Source: JBEKHT01 sp050012135 (lineage in GTDB: Bacteria > Chloroflexota > Anaerolineae > Anaerolineales > RBG-16-64-43). From it: 64,000 bases of DNA. The notes under the pieces were generated by a model that saw only the letters and a list, made by a program, of their open reading frames with translations, was not told the DNA's origin and ran no database searches. The position numbers and the translations under genes are program-made. Positions within the stretch are counted from its first letter, which is position 1; the number at the start of each line of letters is the position of its first letter. Location of the stretch: positions 32,144-96,143 of the forward strand of contig JBEKHT010000004.1 of NCBI GenBank assembly GCA_050012135.1. The letters run 5' to 3'. Positions 8,400 through 17,382 of the stretch are shown here, in pieces.

Positions 8400-8890
8400 T
8401 GACCACGCCGAATTCCACTCCCGGAAGGCCGCAAGCGAGTCGGGCCAGAGCCTACCGTCAGGCCCCTTGGCGGGTCCAGACGCGACTGCTGGCCATGGGA
8501 TTGGCCGTAGTGCTCACTCTGGCAGCGACCCTGAGCCTGTTCATCTTCACAGGTGCCCAGGCGGCGGAGGCGGGGCTCAGTGTGCAATCGCTTCTGACCG
8601 AGCGTGACGACTTGCTCCGCCGGATCGACAGTCAGCAAGCCGAGTTGGCGGGACTGCAATCGGAGAGTTGGATGAGCGCGCGGGCGAAGGAACTGGGCTT
8701 CAGCCCAGTTCCGCCTCAGGGAATGGGTTTTGTGGAAGTCCCGCCCGCTCCCGAGGCCACCCCGGCCTACTTCGGCCCAACCGGGACGCTCTATGTTGAG
8801 CCTGGGCTCGCCCTTTCGCCGGCCTATCGCCAGACTCTGCTCGACTGGCTGATCGATCATCTGCGACAGGCCGGGAGCACTCAGCCTTGA
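8396..8890 (+). CDS. FtsL-like septum formation protein
   Basis: A 164-residue bitopic membrane protein in the ftsL position between rsmH and ftsI. It has a basic cytoplasmic tail of about 30 residues, one membrane helix at about residues 32-55 (LAMGLAVVLTLAATLSLFIF), a coiled-coil-prone segment with RRIDSQQAELAGLQSE, and a Pro-rich exterior tail. FtsL proteins share little sequence, so the call rests on topology and position. Known FtsL pairs with FtsB/DivIC to activate FtsW-FtsI. Start and stop both overlap neighbours by 4 nt. Confidence 0.75.
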   Translation: MMTTPNSTPGRPQASRARAYRQAPWRVQTRLLAMGLAVVLTLAATLSLFIFTGAQAAEAGLSVQSLLTERDDLLRRIDSQQAELAGLQSESWMSARAKELGFSPVPPQGMGFVEVPPAPEATPAYFGPTGTLYVEPGLALSPAYRQTLLDWLIDHLRQAGSTQP

Positions 8891-10848
8891 ACCCGTCGCT
8901 GGCGCCGCGTGTGCGTATCGCGATGTACCTGCTTCTGATTCCACTGGCGGCCATCCTGGTCCAGCTCACGCGCTTTCAGATTCTTCCCACCCCGGATCGA
9001 TCGGCGCTGTTTTCCGTGCCCTTCCCGCTGGTGCGCCATGTCGAGACGCCGCGCGGTCTCATCTACGACCGCAACGGAAATCTTCTGGCGGGCAACGTGA
9101 CCCACTATCGCATCTACCTCGACAACTGCCAGCAGTATCTCTGGGCGGAAGACCTCTTGCCGGCGGACAACCACGGGCAGGCGAGCATCTCGATCGCGCG
9201 AGTGCTGGGAGAACTGGTCCAGGTGACCGGAGCCCAGATCAACATCCCCCCCGTGGTTCAATCCCTGCAGGAGCTGGACCGCAGTCTGAGCAAGGGATCG
9301 GCGAACGGGGAGCACCTGAGCACCTGTACCTTGTCGAGCGATGCGGTCGGGGCGGGCGACTCCCGGGTTGCCGTTCCGCTTTGGCTGGACGAATCCCAGG
9401 AGGGCAAACTCGAGATTGCGCAAGGCCAGACCGCGGATGCCAATGGTCATTTCCACAATGATTCCTTGCTCTCGGACCTGCGCTCCGAAGCCTGGTACAC
9501 CCGCTACTACCCGGAGGGGTCCTTGGGCTCTGAGGTCATTGGCTACAGCCGCCAATCCGGCGACCAAGCGGGGAATCCAGCGCAGGGAGTGCTGCGCTAC
9601 TATCTCGAGACGGGGGACTGGGGGGTCGAGAACTACTACAACGACATCCTTCAGGGAACCCGTGAGGATGTGACCTGGACGGTCGTCCCCATCGATATTA
9701 GCAACAACATTGATCGCGCCCAGCCTCCAGCCAACCTGATTCTTACGATCGACCGGGAAATCCAGGCCGAATCCGAGGCGGTCTTGCGCGAGGGCATCGA
9801 GCGCAGCCATGCCTCGCGAGGCTCGATCCTGGTTCTGCGGCCGCAAACGGGGGAGATCTTGGCGATGGCAGACTATCCCGCCGCGGACCTGAACGACCCG
9901 GGCGGCTTTGAGACCATCTTCCATGCGAAGGGGAGGTTGCCAGATGATCCCCAGGGGCAGGTGCCCTCGCTCAACTCAGAGGCCCCCTACGAGCCGGGAT
10001 CCACATTCAAGGTCCTGACCATGGCCTCGGCGCTCGATTCTGGGAAGGTGCAGCCGGGAACGACCTTCGTCGATCAAGGCTCTCTAGAGGTGGGCGGGCT
10101 GGTCATTCACAATTGGACCCCCCAGGCCTTTGGCCTGCAGGACATGACGGGCTGTCTGGCCAACTCGATCAACACCTGTCTGGCCTGGGTGGCAACCCAG
10201 AAGATGGGGCCAGCCGACTTCTACAGCTACATGGATCGTTTTTGGATTGGCCGAACGATTGGCGTGGATCTGCCCGAATTGGCTGGAGACCTGCGCCGGC
10301 CCGGAGATACCGATTGGACCGACGCCACCCTGGCCACCAACGCGTTTGGCCAAGGGGTCTCCGTGACTCCCTTGCATCTAGCAGCCGCCATCGCGGCGGT
10401 CGCCAATCATGGGGTCATGATGATCCCCCATGTCGTCAAGTCGATCGTGCGACCCGACGGATCGGTTGAGGAGATCGACCCGGTCCGATTGGGGCAGCCG
10501 ATTTCGGCGGCGACGGCCGACACACTGAACAAGATGCTCGCCCAATCCCTGCAGACCGAGGACTCCAAGGCCCTCGTGCCAGGCTACCAGGTCGCGGGAA
10601 AAACCGGGACAGCCGACATCCCTCCCTACGTCGGGACGAAGACAATCGCCTCCTTTGTGGGTTGGGGGCCTGCGGACGATCCGCAGGTACTCATTCTCAT
10701 CCGAATTGACGAGCCCACCTCGGCAGGTGACATGCAATACGGATCGATCACGGCCGCTCCCCTGTTTGCCGAGCTAGCCCCGCGGGTGTTTGCCGTTTTG
10801 GGCATCCCGCCGGACGCGGTCCGCCACAAGCTGGTTGCGACGCAATGA
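8887..10848 (+). CDS. ftsI: Penicillin-binding protein 2 / FtsI peptidoglycan transpeptidase
   Basis: A 653-residue class B PBP that cross-links septal peptidoglycan. After one N-terminal membrane helix comes the dimerisation domain (ETPRGLIYDRNGNLLAGN) and then the transpeptidase domain with the active-site STFK (Ser372, Lys375), SIN at 427-429, and KTGT at 572-575. A GHGVAVTPLQ-like box appears as GQGVSVTPLHLAAA. No PASTA domains are present. The TTG start at 8887 overlaps the ftsL stop. There is an unusually long insertion between the dimerisation segment and the catalytic domain (about residues 80-260) containing tyrosine-rich stretches. murF follows after 24 nt. Confidence 0.93.
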   Translation: MNPSLAPRVRIAMYLLLIPLAAILVQLTRFQILPTPDRSALFSVPFPLVRHVETPRGLIYDRNGNLLAGNVTHYRIYLDNCQQYLWAEDLLPADNHGQASISIARVLGELVQVTGAQINIPPVVQSLQELDRSLSKGSANGEHLSTCTLSSDAVGAGDSRVAVPLWLDESQEGKLEIAQGQTADANGHFHNDSLLSDLRSEAWYTRYYPEGSLGSEVIGYSRQSGDQAGNPAQGVLRYYLETGDWGVENYYNDILQGTREDVTWTVVPIDISNNIDRAQPPANLILTIDREIQAESEAVLREGIERSHASRGSILVLRPQTGEILAMADYPAADLNDPGGFETIFHAKGRLPDDPQGQVPSLNSEAPYEPGSTFKVLTMASALDSGKVQPGTTFVDQGSLEVGGLVIHNWTPQAFGLQDMTGCLANSINTCLAWVATQKMGPADFYSYMDRFWIGRTIGVDLPELAGDLRRPGDTDWTDATLATNAFGQGVSVTPLHLAAAIAAVANHGVMMIPHVVKSIVRPDGSVEEIDPVRLGQPISAATADTLNKMLAQSLQTEDSKALVPGYQVAGKTGTADIPPYVGTKTIASFVGWGPADDPQVLILIRIDEPTSAGDMQYGSITAAPLFAELAPRVFAVLGIPPDAVRHKLVATQ

Positions 10849-10872
10849 GGAGCCGGGGCTCGAAGAACAGAC

Positions 10873-12321
10873 ATGTTGGACCTGTCGGTGGTTCTTGAAG
10901 CATTGAGGGCTCCGGCCCCCGAGTTCCCGGCCCTGGGGACTCTCGGCCAGCGGGTCCTGACGGATGCCGTGATTGACTCCCGCATGGCGATTCCGGGGTG
11001 TTTGTTCATCGCCCTGCCTGGGGAAAAATCCGATGGTCACCTGTTTGTCGCTGATGCTTTCGAGCGGGGGGCGGCGGTCGCCCTGGTGCAAGAGGAGATA
11101 CCCGGGTTTCGCACGCTGGATTTGAGGGCGGGGGCGGAGGCGGTTGGCCTTCCGGCGGGGATGGAGGCGAAAGCGCCCCTTCATCTTTGCTTGCGGGTGG
11201 GCAACACCCTGGAGGCCATGCACAAGATTGCCCGCCGGTGGCGCGCGCGATTGTCTGAGCTGAGGGTCGTGGGAATCACAGGCAGTGTCGGCAAGTCCAC
11301 CACCAAGGAACTCGTGGCCAATGTGCTCTCCACGCGCTATGCGACTCTGGCCAGTGAGAGCAGTTTCAACAATGAGATCGGTCTTCCGCTCACCCTGCTC
11401 CGGGCGACGAGCTCGCATCGGTTTGCCGTGTTGGAAATGGGGTTCTACGTCCCCGGCGACATTCGCCTGCTGTGTGAAATCTCCCGTCCCGAGATTGCGA
11501 TCGTGACGATGATCAGCCCCGTCCACCTGGAGCGCGCGGGCAGCCTGGAAGCGATTGTGCGGGGCAAGGCAGAACTCTTGGAGGCTCTGCCCGAAAGTGG
11601 AACGGCGATCCTGAACTGTGACGACGAACGGGTGCGCGGGATGGCGTCCTGGAGCCGAGCCAAGGTCCTCTTTTACGGGCTCAGTCCGGAGGCCGAGCTG
11701 AGAGCGAGCCATGTCACCTCGTTGGGTTTGGAGGGAATCCGCTTCCAAGTGGACTTCCGGGGAGAGACCCTGCACCTGCATGTTCCCCTGCTGGGACAGC
11801 ACTCGGTCCACACGGCACTCCGGGCGGTTGCGGTGGGTTTGGTCGTGGGTCTGACGTGGCAAGAGATCCTGGAGGGATTGGGGGCTCCCGCAATGCAATT
11901 GCGGCTCGTCACGGTAGAAGGTCCGAACGGTTCACTGATCGTAGACGACACCTACAACGCCTCACCCGATTCGACGATCGCGGCGTTGAACCTGTTGGCA
12001 GAGCTCGGTCGACAGCCGATCGCCGTGCTGGGTGACATGCTGGAGCTCGGAGGATTTGAGGAACAGGGGCACCGCATGGTTGGGGCCCGGGCAGCCGAAG
12101 TGGTTGGCGAACTGGTCACGATCGGAGAAAGGGCCCGGTGGATTGCGGAAGAAGCCCACCTTCAGGGTCTTTCCTCCGCGCACATCTCGAGTTTCGCGAC
12201 CGCGGAAGACGCCCTCCCGTACTTGCAAAGGCGAATCGGGGCCGGCGATGTGGTTCTGGTCAAAGGTTCGCACGCGCTGCGCCTGGATCGCATTGTCAGC
12301 TCGCTGGAGAGTGACGTGTGA
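10873..12321 (+). CDS. murF: UDP-MurNAc-tripeptide--D-alanyl-D-alanine ligase
   Basis: A 482-residue Mur ligase that adds D-Ala-D-Ala to the UDP-MurNAc-tripeptide. The nucleotide loop GITGSVGKST is at 134-143, followed by FNNEIGLPLTLL, which separates MurF from MurE, and the HxxxxGS-type segment ISPVHLERAGS. The C-terminal DDTYNASPDS and VLGDMLELG motifs are also MurF-like. It follows ftsI directly; no murE lies between them, although that is the usual place. The GTG of mraY overlaps its stop. Confidence 0.92.
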   Translation: MLDLSVVLEALRAPAPEFPALGTLGQRVLTDAVIDSRMAIPGCLFIALPGEKSDGHLFVADAFERGAAVALVQEEIPGFRTLDLRAGAEAVGLPAGMEAKAPLHLCLRVGNTLEAMHKIARRWRARLSELRVVGITGSVGKSTTKELVANVLSTRYATLASESSFNNEIGLPLTLLRATSSHRFAVLEMGFYVPGDIRLLCEISRPEIAIVTMISPVHLERAGSLEAIVRGKAELLEALPESGTAILNCDDERVRGMASWSRAKVLFYGLSPEAELRASHVTSLGLEGIRFQVDFRGETLHLHVPLLGQHSVHTALRAVAVGLVVGLTWQEILEGLGAPAMQLRLVTVEGPNGSLIVDDTYNASPDSTIAALNLLAELGRQPIAVLGDMLELGGFEEQGHRMVGARAAEVVGELVTIGERARWIAEEAHLQGLSSAHISSFATAEDALPYLQRRIGAGDVVLVKGSHALRLDRIVSSLESDV

Positions 12322-13301
12322 ACGTTGGGATGCCGATGGCCTTGAGTCTGGGAGGCGTCACCTTCGCCCTCGCCGTGATCTGGGGAGGGCCGTTGCTCGA
12401 AGCGCTGCGCAGGCTTGGAATTGGCAAGCAGATTCGGATGGAGGGCCCGCGCAGCCACCAGTCCAAGCTGGGAACCCCCACCATGGGTGGCCTCTTGGTG
12501 ATCATCCCGGTGGTGATCATCACTCTCATACTGAACACCGTCTCGATCGTGGGTCGTTCCCTCTTGGGCCGGTCGATTCTCCTGCCTCTGGGAGTCCTGC
12601 TGGCCTTCTCGGTGCTGGGGGCCGTCGATGACTGGCTGGGGCTGCGCCGACGACCGCTTCGGGCCCGGGAGAAATTCGCAGCCGAATGCGTCGTGGCTTT
12701 GATCGCAGCGATTGGCCTCAAGTACGTGCTCAATGTGCCAGGCGCCTTCTTGCCGGGCGTTCCGGGCTACTTTGATCTCGGCATTTGGTATCTCCCCGTG
12801 GCGGTCCTGGTCATCGTCTCCTCGACGAATGCCGTCAACATCACCGACGGTTTGGATGGCTTGGCCGGATTGGTCGGAGCGACCGCATTCGTCGCCTATG
12901 CAGTCATCGCGGGCCTGCAAGGACAGGTGTTCTTGGTGCGCTTCTGTTTCACGGTGGTGGGGGCCCTCTTTGCCTTCCTTTGGTACAACGCCTACCCCGC
13001 CCAAATGTTCATGGGGGACACCGGTTCGCTGGCCATCGGCGCCCTGCTCGGGGTCGTCGCGCTCATGACGGCCCAATGGCCTCTCCTGCCCCTCATCGCC
13101 ATCATCCCGGCCAGTGAGACCCTCAGTGTGATCCTTCAGATTGCCTTTTTTCGGTGGACCAAGGGGCGACGCCTGTTCAGAATGGCGCCCCTCCATCACC
13201 ACTTTGAGCTCCTGGGTTGGAGCGAGACCCAAATTGTGCAGCGTTTCTGGCTCATAGGACTGCTCGCCGCAATGGTCGGCGTGGCACTCGCCGTGGCCTG
13301 A
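12318..13301 (+). CDS. mraY: Phospho-N-acetylmuramoyl-pentapeptide-transferase
   Basis: A 327-residue polytopic enzyme that makes lipid I from UDP-MurNAc-pentapeptide and undecaprenyl phosphate. Motifs include the cytoplasmic HQSKLGTPTMGGL, the catalytic-Asp loop NAVNITDGLDGLAG, FMGDTGSLAIG, and the C-terminal MAPLHHHFELLGW with its His triad. About ten membrane helices are expected. The GTG start at 12318 overlaps the murF stop by 4 nt. The following gap of about 60 nt precedes an unrecognised small gene. Confidence 0.95.
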   Translation: MNVGMPMALSLGGVTFALAVIWGGPLLEALRRLGIGKQIRMEGPRSHQSKLGTPTMGGLLVIIPVVIITLILNTVSIVGRSLLGRSILLPLGVLLAFSVLGAVDDWLGLRRRPLRAREKFAAECVVALIAAIGLKYVLNVPGAFLPGVPGYFDLGIWYLPVAVLVIVSSTNAVNITDGLDGLAGLVGATAFVAYAVIAGLQGQVFLVRFCFTVVGALFAFLWYNAYPAQMFMGDTGSLAIGALLGVVALMTAQWPLLPLIAIIPASETLSVILQIAFFRWTKGRRLFRMAPLHHHFELLGWSETQIVQRFWLIGLLAAMVGVALAVA

Positions 13302-13359
13302 GCAGAGAGCCCGGCGGGGTGAGGAACACTCGAAGTCAAGATCGGGGAGGAGGATTGCG

Positions 13360-13686
13360 ATGGAACTCGGAATGCTCTGGTTCGATGGGGACACACAGCG
13401 CCCGCTGCAGGAGCGGCTGGAGGGTGCCGCTCGCTACTATTCCCAGAAGTATGGTCGCAGGGCGAATACCTGCTACGCCCATCCGAACACGATCGACTCG
13501 GTAGGCAATGGATCGGGCCGGAAGGGCGGGAAGCGCGAGGAGCTGGTTGCGGGCATGGTTGTGCGTCCCTCTCGCACGGTCTTGCCGAACCACTTCTGGC
13601 TCGGCGTCGAGGAGCCGATCGGGCCGATCCCGTTGCCCGCCTCTCTGGGCGCCCGGGAAAGACAACGCCAGGTAGTTCACAGCTGA
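13360..13686 (+). CDS. Unrecognised 108-residue protein between mraY and murD
   Basis: Not recognised. The start at 13360 has a strong GGAGGAGG site 6 nt upstream, which supports translation. The product is soluble, with no signal or membrane segment; it has a start rich in aromatics (MELGMLWFDGDTQRPLQERL), a central YYSQKYGRRANTCYAHP segment with one Cys and one His, and a late VRPSRTVLPNHFWLGVEE. The first third resembles an amphipathic helix. Its place inside the dcw cluster, on the same strand and with small gaps on both sides, suggests co-expression with cell-wall genes, but no function can be read from the sequence. Confidence 0.7.
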   Translation: MELGMLWFDGDTQRPLQERLEGAARYYSQKYGRRANTCYAHPNTIDSVGNGSGRKGGKREELVAGMVVRPSRTVLPNHFWLGVEEPIGPIPLPASLGARERQRQVVHS

Positions 13687-13734
13687 TTCCTGTCCTGCAA
13701 GCCGGGACTCTCGAGGCGGCTATCGGATCGAGAG

Positions 13735-15141
13735 ATGGAATACTCGCGCATGAGGGTCGTGATCTTGGGGTTGGCACGGCAGGGGACAGCGCTCTCCCGC
13801 TACTTGGCGGCTCGGGGGGCGCATGTGGTCGCCAGTGACCTCAAGTCGGCGGAGGCCTTGGGGGATCGACTCGAGGCCTTGCGGGGACTCGACCTTGAAT
13901 TTGTCCTGGGCGGACATCCCTTGCAGCTATTGGACGGAGCCGACTTGCTCTTCCTATCCGGGGGCGTTCCGGGGGATCTGCCCATCGTTCTAGAGGCCCG
14001 CCGGAGAGGGATCCCCATCTCCAATGATTCTCAGGTGTTCCTCGAAGCCTGTCCCGCTCGAACGATTGGCATCACCGGCTCGGCGGGCAAAACCACTACC
14101 ACAGCGCTGGTGGCGGAGATTGGCAGAGCCAGCCCCGCTTTTGCGAAGCCCGGAGCAGTGTGGATGGGGGGAAACATCGGCAACCCGCTGATCGCGGAGC
14201 TCGAGCGGATCCAGCCCGGGGACCTGGTGGTCATGGAGCTCTCCAGCTTCCAATTGGAGTGGATGACGCGCAGCCCGAACATTGCGGCCATCTTGAACTT
14301 GACCCCCAACCACCTGGACCGGCACGGCACGATGGCCGCCTACCGGGAAGCCAAGGCCAGGATCCTGCAGGCTCAGGGACGCAAGGATTGGGCTGTTTTC
14401 GGCTGGGACAGCCCGGAAGCTCGAGGTCTTCTGGAAAGGGCTCAAGGAAGGATCGCCTTTTTCGGCCTCGACCCACTCGCGGCCAGGGAATGGATCGACG
14501 GCTCCTTTCTGGACGAAGGCTGGATCGTCCTTCGCCGGGCCCGCCAAGACGTACGGGTCCTGAAGTCGCAGGAGATACGGCTGCGAGGTCGCCACAACCT
14601 GGCGAACGTGGTGGCGGCCTGCATCCTGGCGAGTCTGGCCGGGATTGCCGCGCAGGAAATGGGGGATGCCATCCGCCGCTTCCCGGGAGTTCCCCACCGC
14701 CTGGAGTTTGTCGGTCGGATCCGGGGCGTCGACTGGTACAACGACTCGATTGCCACGGCACCAGAGCGCGCCATTGCCGCGATCGAATCCTTCCCCGAGC
14801 CCTTGGTCCTCCTGGCCGGAGGCAGGGACAAGAAGCTCCCTTGGGAGGAGTGGGCGCGACGGGTGCGAACGCGAGTGGATCATCTCATCCTTTTTGGCGA
14901 GGCCGCGGCGCTGATCGAGTCCGCTCTGGCCTCCATCCCCAATACCGGTCGCCCGATGACGGTTTCGCGTTGTGCCGGCTTGGAAGAGGCCGTGAGGGCG
15001 GCGGCGAAGGTCGCCCGGCCCGGATCCGTGGTTCTCCTGGCGCCTGGGGGGACCAGCTTTGATGAGTTTCGTGACTTCGAAGAACGAGGCGAGCGCTTTC
15101 GAGATTGGGTGAAGCAGCTTCGGCAGGAGGTCGGCGAGTGA
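13735..15141 (+). CDS. murD: UDP-MurNAc-L-alanine--D-glutamate ligase
   Basis: A 468-residue Mur ligase adding D-Glu to UDP-MurNAc-L-Ala. The N-terminal Rossmann region (VVILGLARQGTALSRYLA) binds the UDP part; the P-loop GSAGKTTTT is at 115-123; LNLTPNHLDRHGTM is the central-domain motif; and VDWYNDSIATAP plus LLAGGRDKKLPW in the C-terminal half are typical of MurD. The ATG at 13735 is used; an alternative lies at 13750. The GTG start of ftsW overlaps the stop by 4 nt. Confidence 0.95.
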   Translation: MEYSRMRVVILGLARQGTALSRYLAARGAHVVASDLKSAEALGDRLEALRGLDLEFVLGGHPLQLLDGADLLFLSGGVPGDLPIVLEARRRGIPISNDSQVFLEACPARTIGITGSAGKTTTTALVAEIGRASPAFAKPGAVWMGGNIGNPLIAELERIQPGDLVVMELSSFQLEWMTRSPNIAAILNLTPNHLDRHGTMAAYREAKARILQAQGRKDWAVFGWDSPEARGLLERAQGRIAFFGLDPLAAREWIDGSFLDEGWIVLRRARQDVRVLKSQEIRLRGRHNLANVVAACILASLAGIAAQEMGDAIRRFPGVPHRLEFVGRIRGVDWYNDSIATAPERAIAAIESFPEPLVLLAGGRDKKLPWEEWARRVRTRVDHLILFGEAAALIESALASIPNTGRPMTVSRCAGLEEAVRAAAKVARPGSVVLLAPGGTSFDEFRDFEERGERFRDWVKQLRQEVGE

Positions 15142-16358
15142 TTAAGACGGGTCTCGGCACGCGCATGCGCGGGTCCGACATTGGGTTTGACCCGGTGTAT
15201 CTCCTGCTGGTGCTCACGCTCCTGGTCTTTGGATTGATTACCGTCGCCTCCAGCAGCTGGGGGGCGTCCTATGAGCTCTCTCCCAATCACTCCGTCTGGT
15301 ACCTCTTCTTGCGACAGCTCGCCTGGGCGGCTGTCGGTTTACTGCTTCTGTTTGTTACCTTTCGACTCGACTACCACCGCTGGCAGCCTTGGGCTCTGCC
15401 GGTCGGGTTGATTACGATCGTGCTGCTGGTTGTCGTGGTGATCCTCAATTGGAATGGCCCCATTCGCCGGGGTCTTTTCGCGGAGTCGGTGCAGGCATCC
15501 GAAGTGGCCAAGTTTGCCACGGTGATCTACCTGGGAGTCTGGTTGGTCTCCAAAGCCAAGGTCCTCGACAGCCTGTCCCTGGGCATGATTCCTTACGCGG
15601 TGCTGATCGGGCTGTTTGCGGGCTTGATCCTGCTGGAGCCGGACTTGAGCGCGGCAGCCACAATTGTCCTGATCGGAATGGCGATGTTCTTTTTCGGTGG
15701 GGGGAGCTACCGCAACGTGACTGCAGCCACCGTCACCATGGTTGCGGGGGGCGTCTTGGTGGCCATGCTCCTCCGTCCGGCCCGTATCGAGCAGTATCTG
15801 GCGGGCTGGAAGGACATTCGCGAGTCCAACCTGCAACTTCTTGAGGCGTTGTCGGCCATCTCGAGCGGGGGCCTGGTGGGAGTCGGGGCGGGGGCCAGCA
15901 AATTCAAGTATTTCTCCCTGCCCGCCGCACACACAGACAGCGTCTTTGCCGTGATCTCAGAGGAACTGGGTTTCCTGGGTGCTCTGGTTGTGCTGGCTCT
16001 TTTTGCCGTGCTGGTGTGGCGAGGATATCGGATCGCCCTGCGCGCGCCCGACTCCCTGGGCTTGATCTTCGCCGCGGGATTCACCACTTGGATTGCCGCG
16101 GAGGCCCTGATCAATGTCTTGACGATTCTCGCTTTGCTGCCTTTTGCAGGAAACCCGCTGCCCTTCTTCAGCTATGGCGGGTCCAATCTGGTCATGACCC
16201 TGGCGGCCACAGGGATCGTGCTGAACGTCTCGCGCACCAGCCATGCTCAGCGCAAGGAAGAGATGACCAATGCGGGGGCTGATCAGCGCTGGCGGTACGG
16301 GCGGGGGGATCTTCCCCGCGCTCGCCGTAGTCCAGGCTCTTCTCCGAAGCGACCCTGA
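15138..16358 (+). CDS. ftsW: Septal peptidoglycan polymerase FtsW (SEDS family)
   Basis: A 406-residue SEDS glycosyltransferase that polymerises lipid II at the septum together with FtsI. About ten membrane helices are visible. Family motifs include LILLEPDLSAAATI, a loop with ESNLQLLEALSAISSGGLVGVG, AHTDSVFAVISEELGFLG, and the C-terminal LPFFSYGGSNLVMTL. The GTG at 15138, overlapping the murD stop, is preferred to in-frame codons upstream. The last 29 codons are read through the start of murG (89-nt overlap), giving a basic tail of uncertain importance. Confidence 0.93.
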   Translation: MIKTGLGTRMRGSDIGFDPVYLLLVLTLLVFGLITVASSSWGASYELSPNHSVWYLFLRQLAWAAVGLLLLFVTFRLDYHRWQPWALPVGLITIVLLVVVVILNWNGPIRRGLFAESVQASEVAKFATVIYLGVWLVSKAKVLDSLSLGMIPYAVLIGLFAGLILLEPDLSAAATIVLIGMAMFFFGGGSYRNVTAATVTMVAGGVLVAMLLRPARIEQYLAGWKDIRESNLQLLEALSAISSGGLVGVGAGASKFKYFSLPAAHTDSVFAVISEELGFLGALVVLALFAVLVWRGYRIALRAPDSLGLIFAAGFTTWIAAEALINVLTILALLPFAGNPLPFFSYGGSNLVMTLAATGIVLNVSRTSHAQRKEEMTNAGADQRWRYGRGDLPRARRSPGSSPKRP

Positions 16359-17382
16359 GGCGCAGATTCTCTGGGTCGGCGGAGAAGGGGGCATGGAAGG
16401 GGACATCGTGCCTCGCTACCACATCGCCTACCAATCGATACCGGCGGCTGGGCTGCATGGCGTCGGCCTGAGCCGAATCCTGCCCAATAGCCTGACCTTG
16501 GGGCGCGGATTCCTCCGGTCCGTCAAGACGGTGCGGGCCTTTCGTCCCGATGCCCTCCTGGTGACGGGTGGGTACGTGGCGGTCCCCACAGCATTGGCGA
16601 GCTGGGCCAACCGGGTGCCCATCCTTGCATACCTTCCGGATCTCCGACCTGCCTTGGCCCTTCGGTTTGTGGCTCGGCTGGCCAGAAGGGTGGCCCTGTC
16701 GGCAGCGGAAAGCCGGGCCTGGTTCCCGCGCAGCACAGACACTGTGATCACCGGGTATCCCCTGCGCCAGGAGTTGATGGCTGCAAACCGGGAAGAGGCG
16801 CGGCGCCATTTTCGGATTGACGCACAGGCGTTTGTGCTTCTGGTCTTGGGGGGCAGCCGCGGGGCCAGAGCGATCAACCGCGCGGTGGAGGCCGGCTTGG
16901 CGGATCTGCTCGGGCAGATGGAAGTCATTCACCTCACCGGGAGTTCAGATTGGGAAGAAGTGCGCCAGGTGGTGAGCAACCTGCCGCCCGCTCTCCGAGA
17001 AAAGCATCACGCCTTCCCATTCCTATATGAGGAGATGGGAATGGCCCTGGCCGCCAGCGACCTGGCGGTGTCCCGGGCCGGGGCCTCGGTTCTGGGAGAG
17101 TATCCGCATTTCCAGCTGCCTTCGATTCTGGTGCCCTATCCGCATGCGGGACAGTACCAGGCGGGAAATGCGGATTACTTGGTCCGCATGGGCGCCGCCG
17201 TCAAGCTGGCCGATTCGGAGCTGGCCACGAAACTGAAGGCGACCATTCTGGAGCTTGAAGAGGATCGGGACCGTCTGGATCCGATGCGCAGGGCACTGGG
17301 CAGGATCCGCGTCGAGGACGGCTCTTCCCGTCTTGCGCTGGAATTCCTTCAGTTGGCGAGGGAAGCGGGTCAGCCGGGATGA
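16270..17382 (+). CDS. murG: UDP-GlcNAc--lipid I GlcNAc transferase
   Basis: A 370-residue GT28 enzyme that converts lipid I to lipid II on the inner membrane face. The N-terminal glycine loop, the VTGGYVAVPTALA segment, LGGSRGARAIN at about residues 194-204 and the C-terminal donor site (AVSRAGASVLGEYPHFQLPSILVP taken as a whole) fit MurG. In the first loop the usual GGTGGH reads GGTGGG, with Gly13 in the position of the conserved His. The ATG at 16270, preceded by AAGGAAGAG, starts inside ftsW in another frame. The cvpA-like gene starts on its last codons. Confidence 0.92.
   Translation: MRGLISAGGTGGGIFPALAVVQALLRSDPEAQILWVGGEGGMEGDIVPRYHIAYQSIPAAGLHGVGLSRILPNSLTLGRGFLRSVKTVRAFRPDALLVTGGYVAVPTALASWANRVPILAYLPDLRPALALRFVARLARRVALSAAESRAWFPRSTDTVITGYPLRQELMAANREEARRHFRIDAQAFVLLVLGGSRGARAINRAVEAGLADLLGQMEVIHLTGSSDWEEVRQVVSNLPPALREKHHAFPFLYEEMGMALAASDLAVSRAGASVLGEYPHFQLPSILVPYPHAGQYQAGNADYLVRMGAAVKLADSELATKLKATILELEEDRDRLDPMRRALGRIRVEDGSSRLALEFLQLAREAGQPG

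Noticed and set aside
12162..13394. A 410-codon minus-strand frame rich in His, Asp and Arg
   Set aside because: Antisense shadow of mraY, whose motifs are unmistakable on the plus strand.
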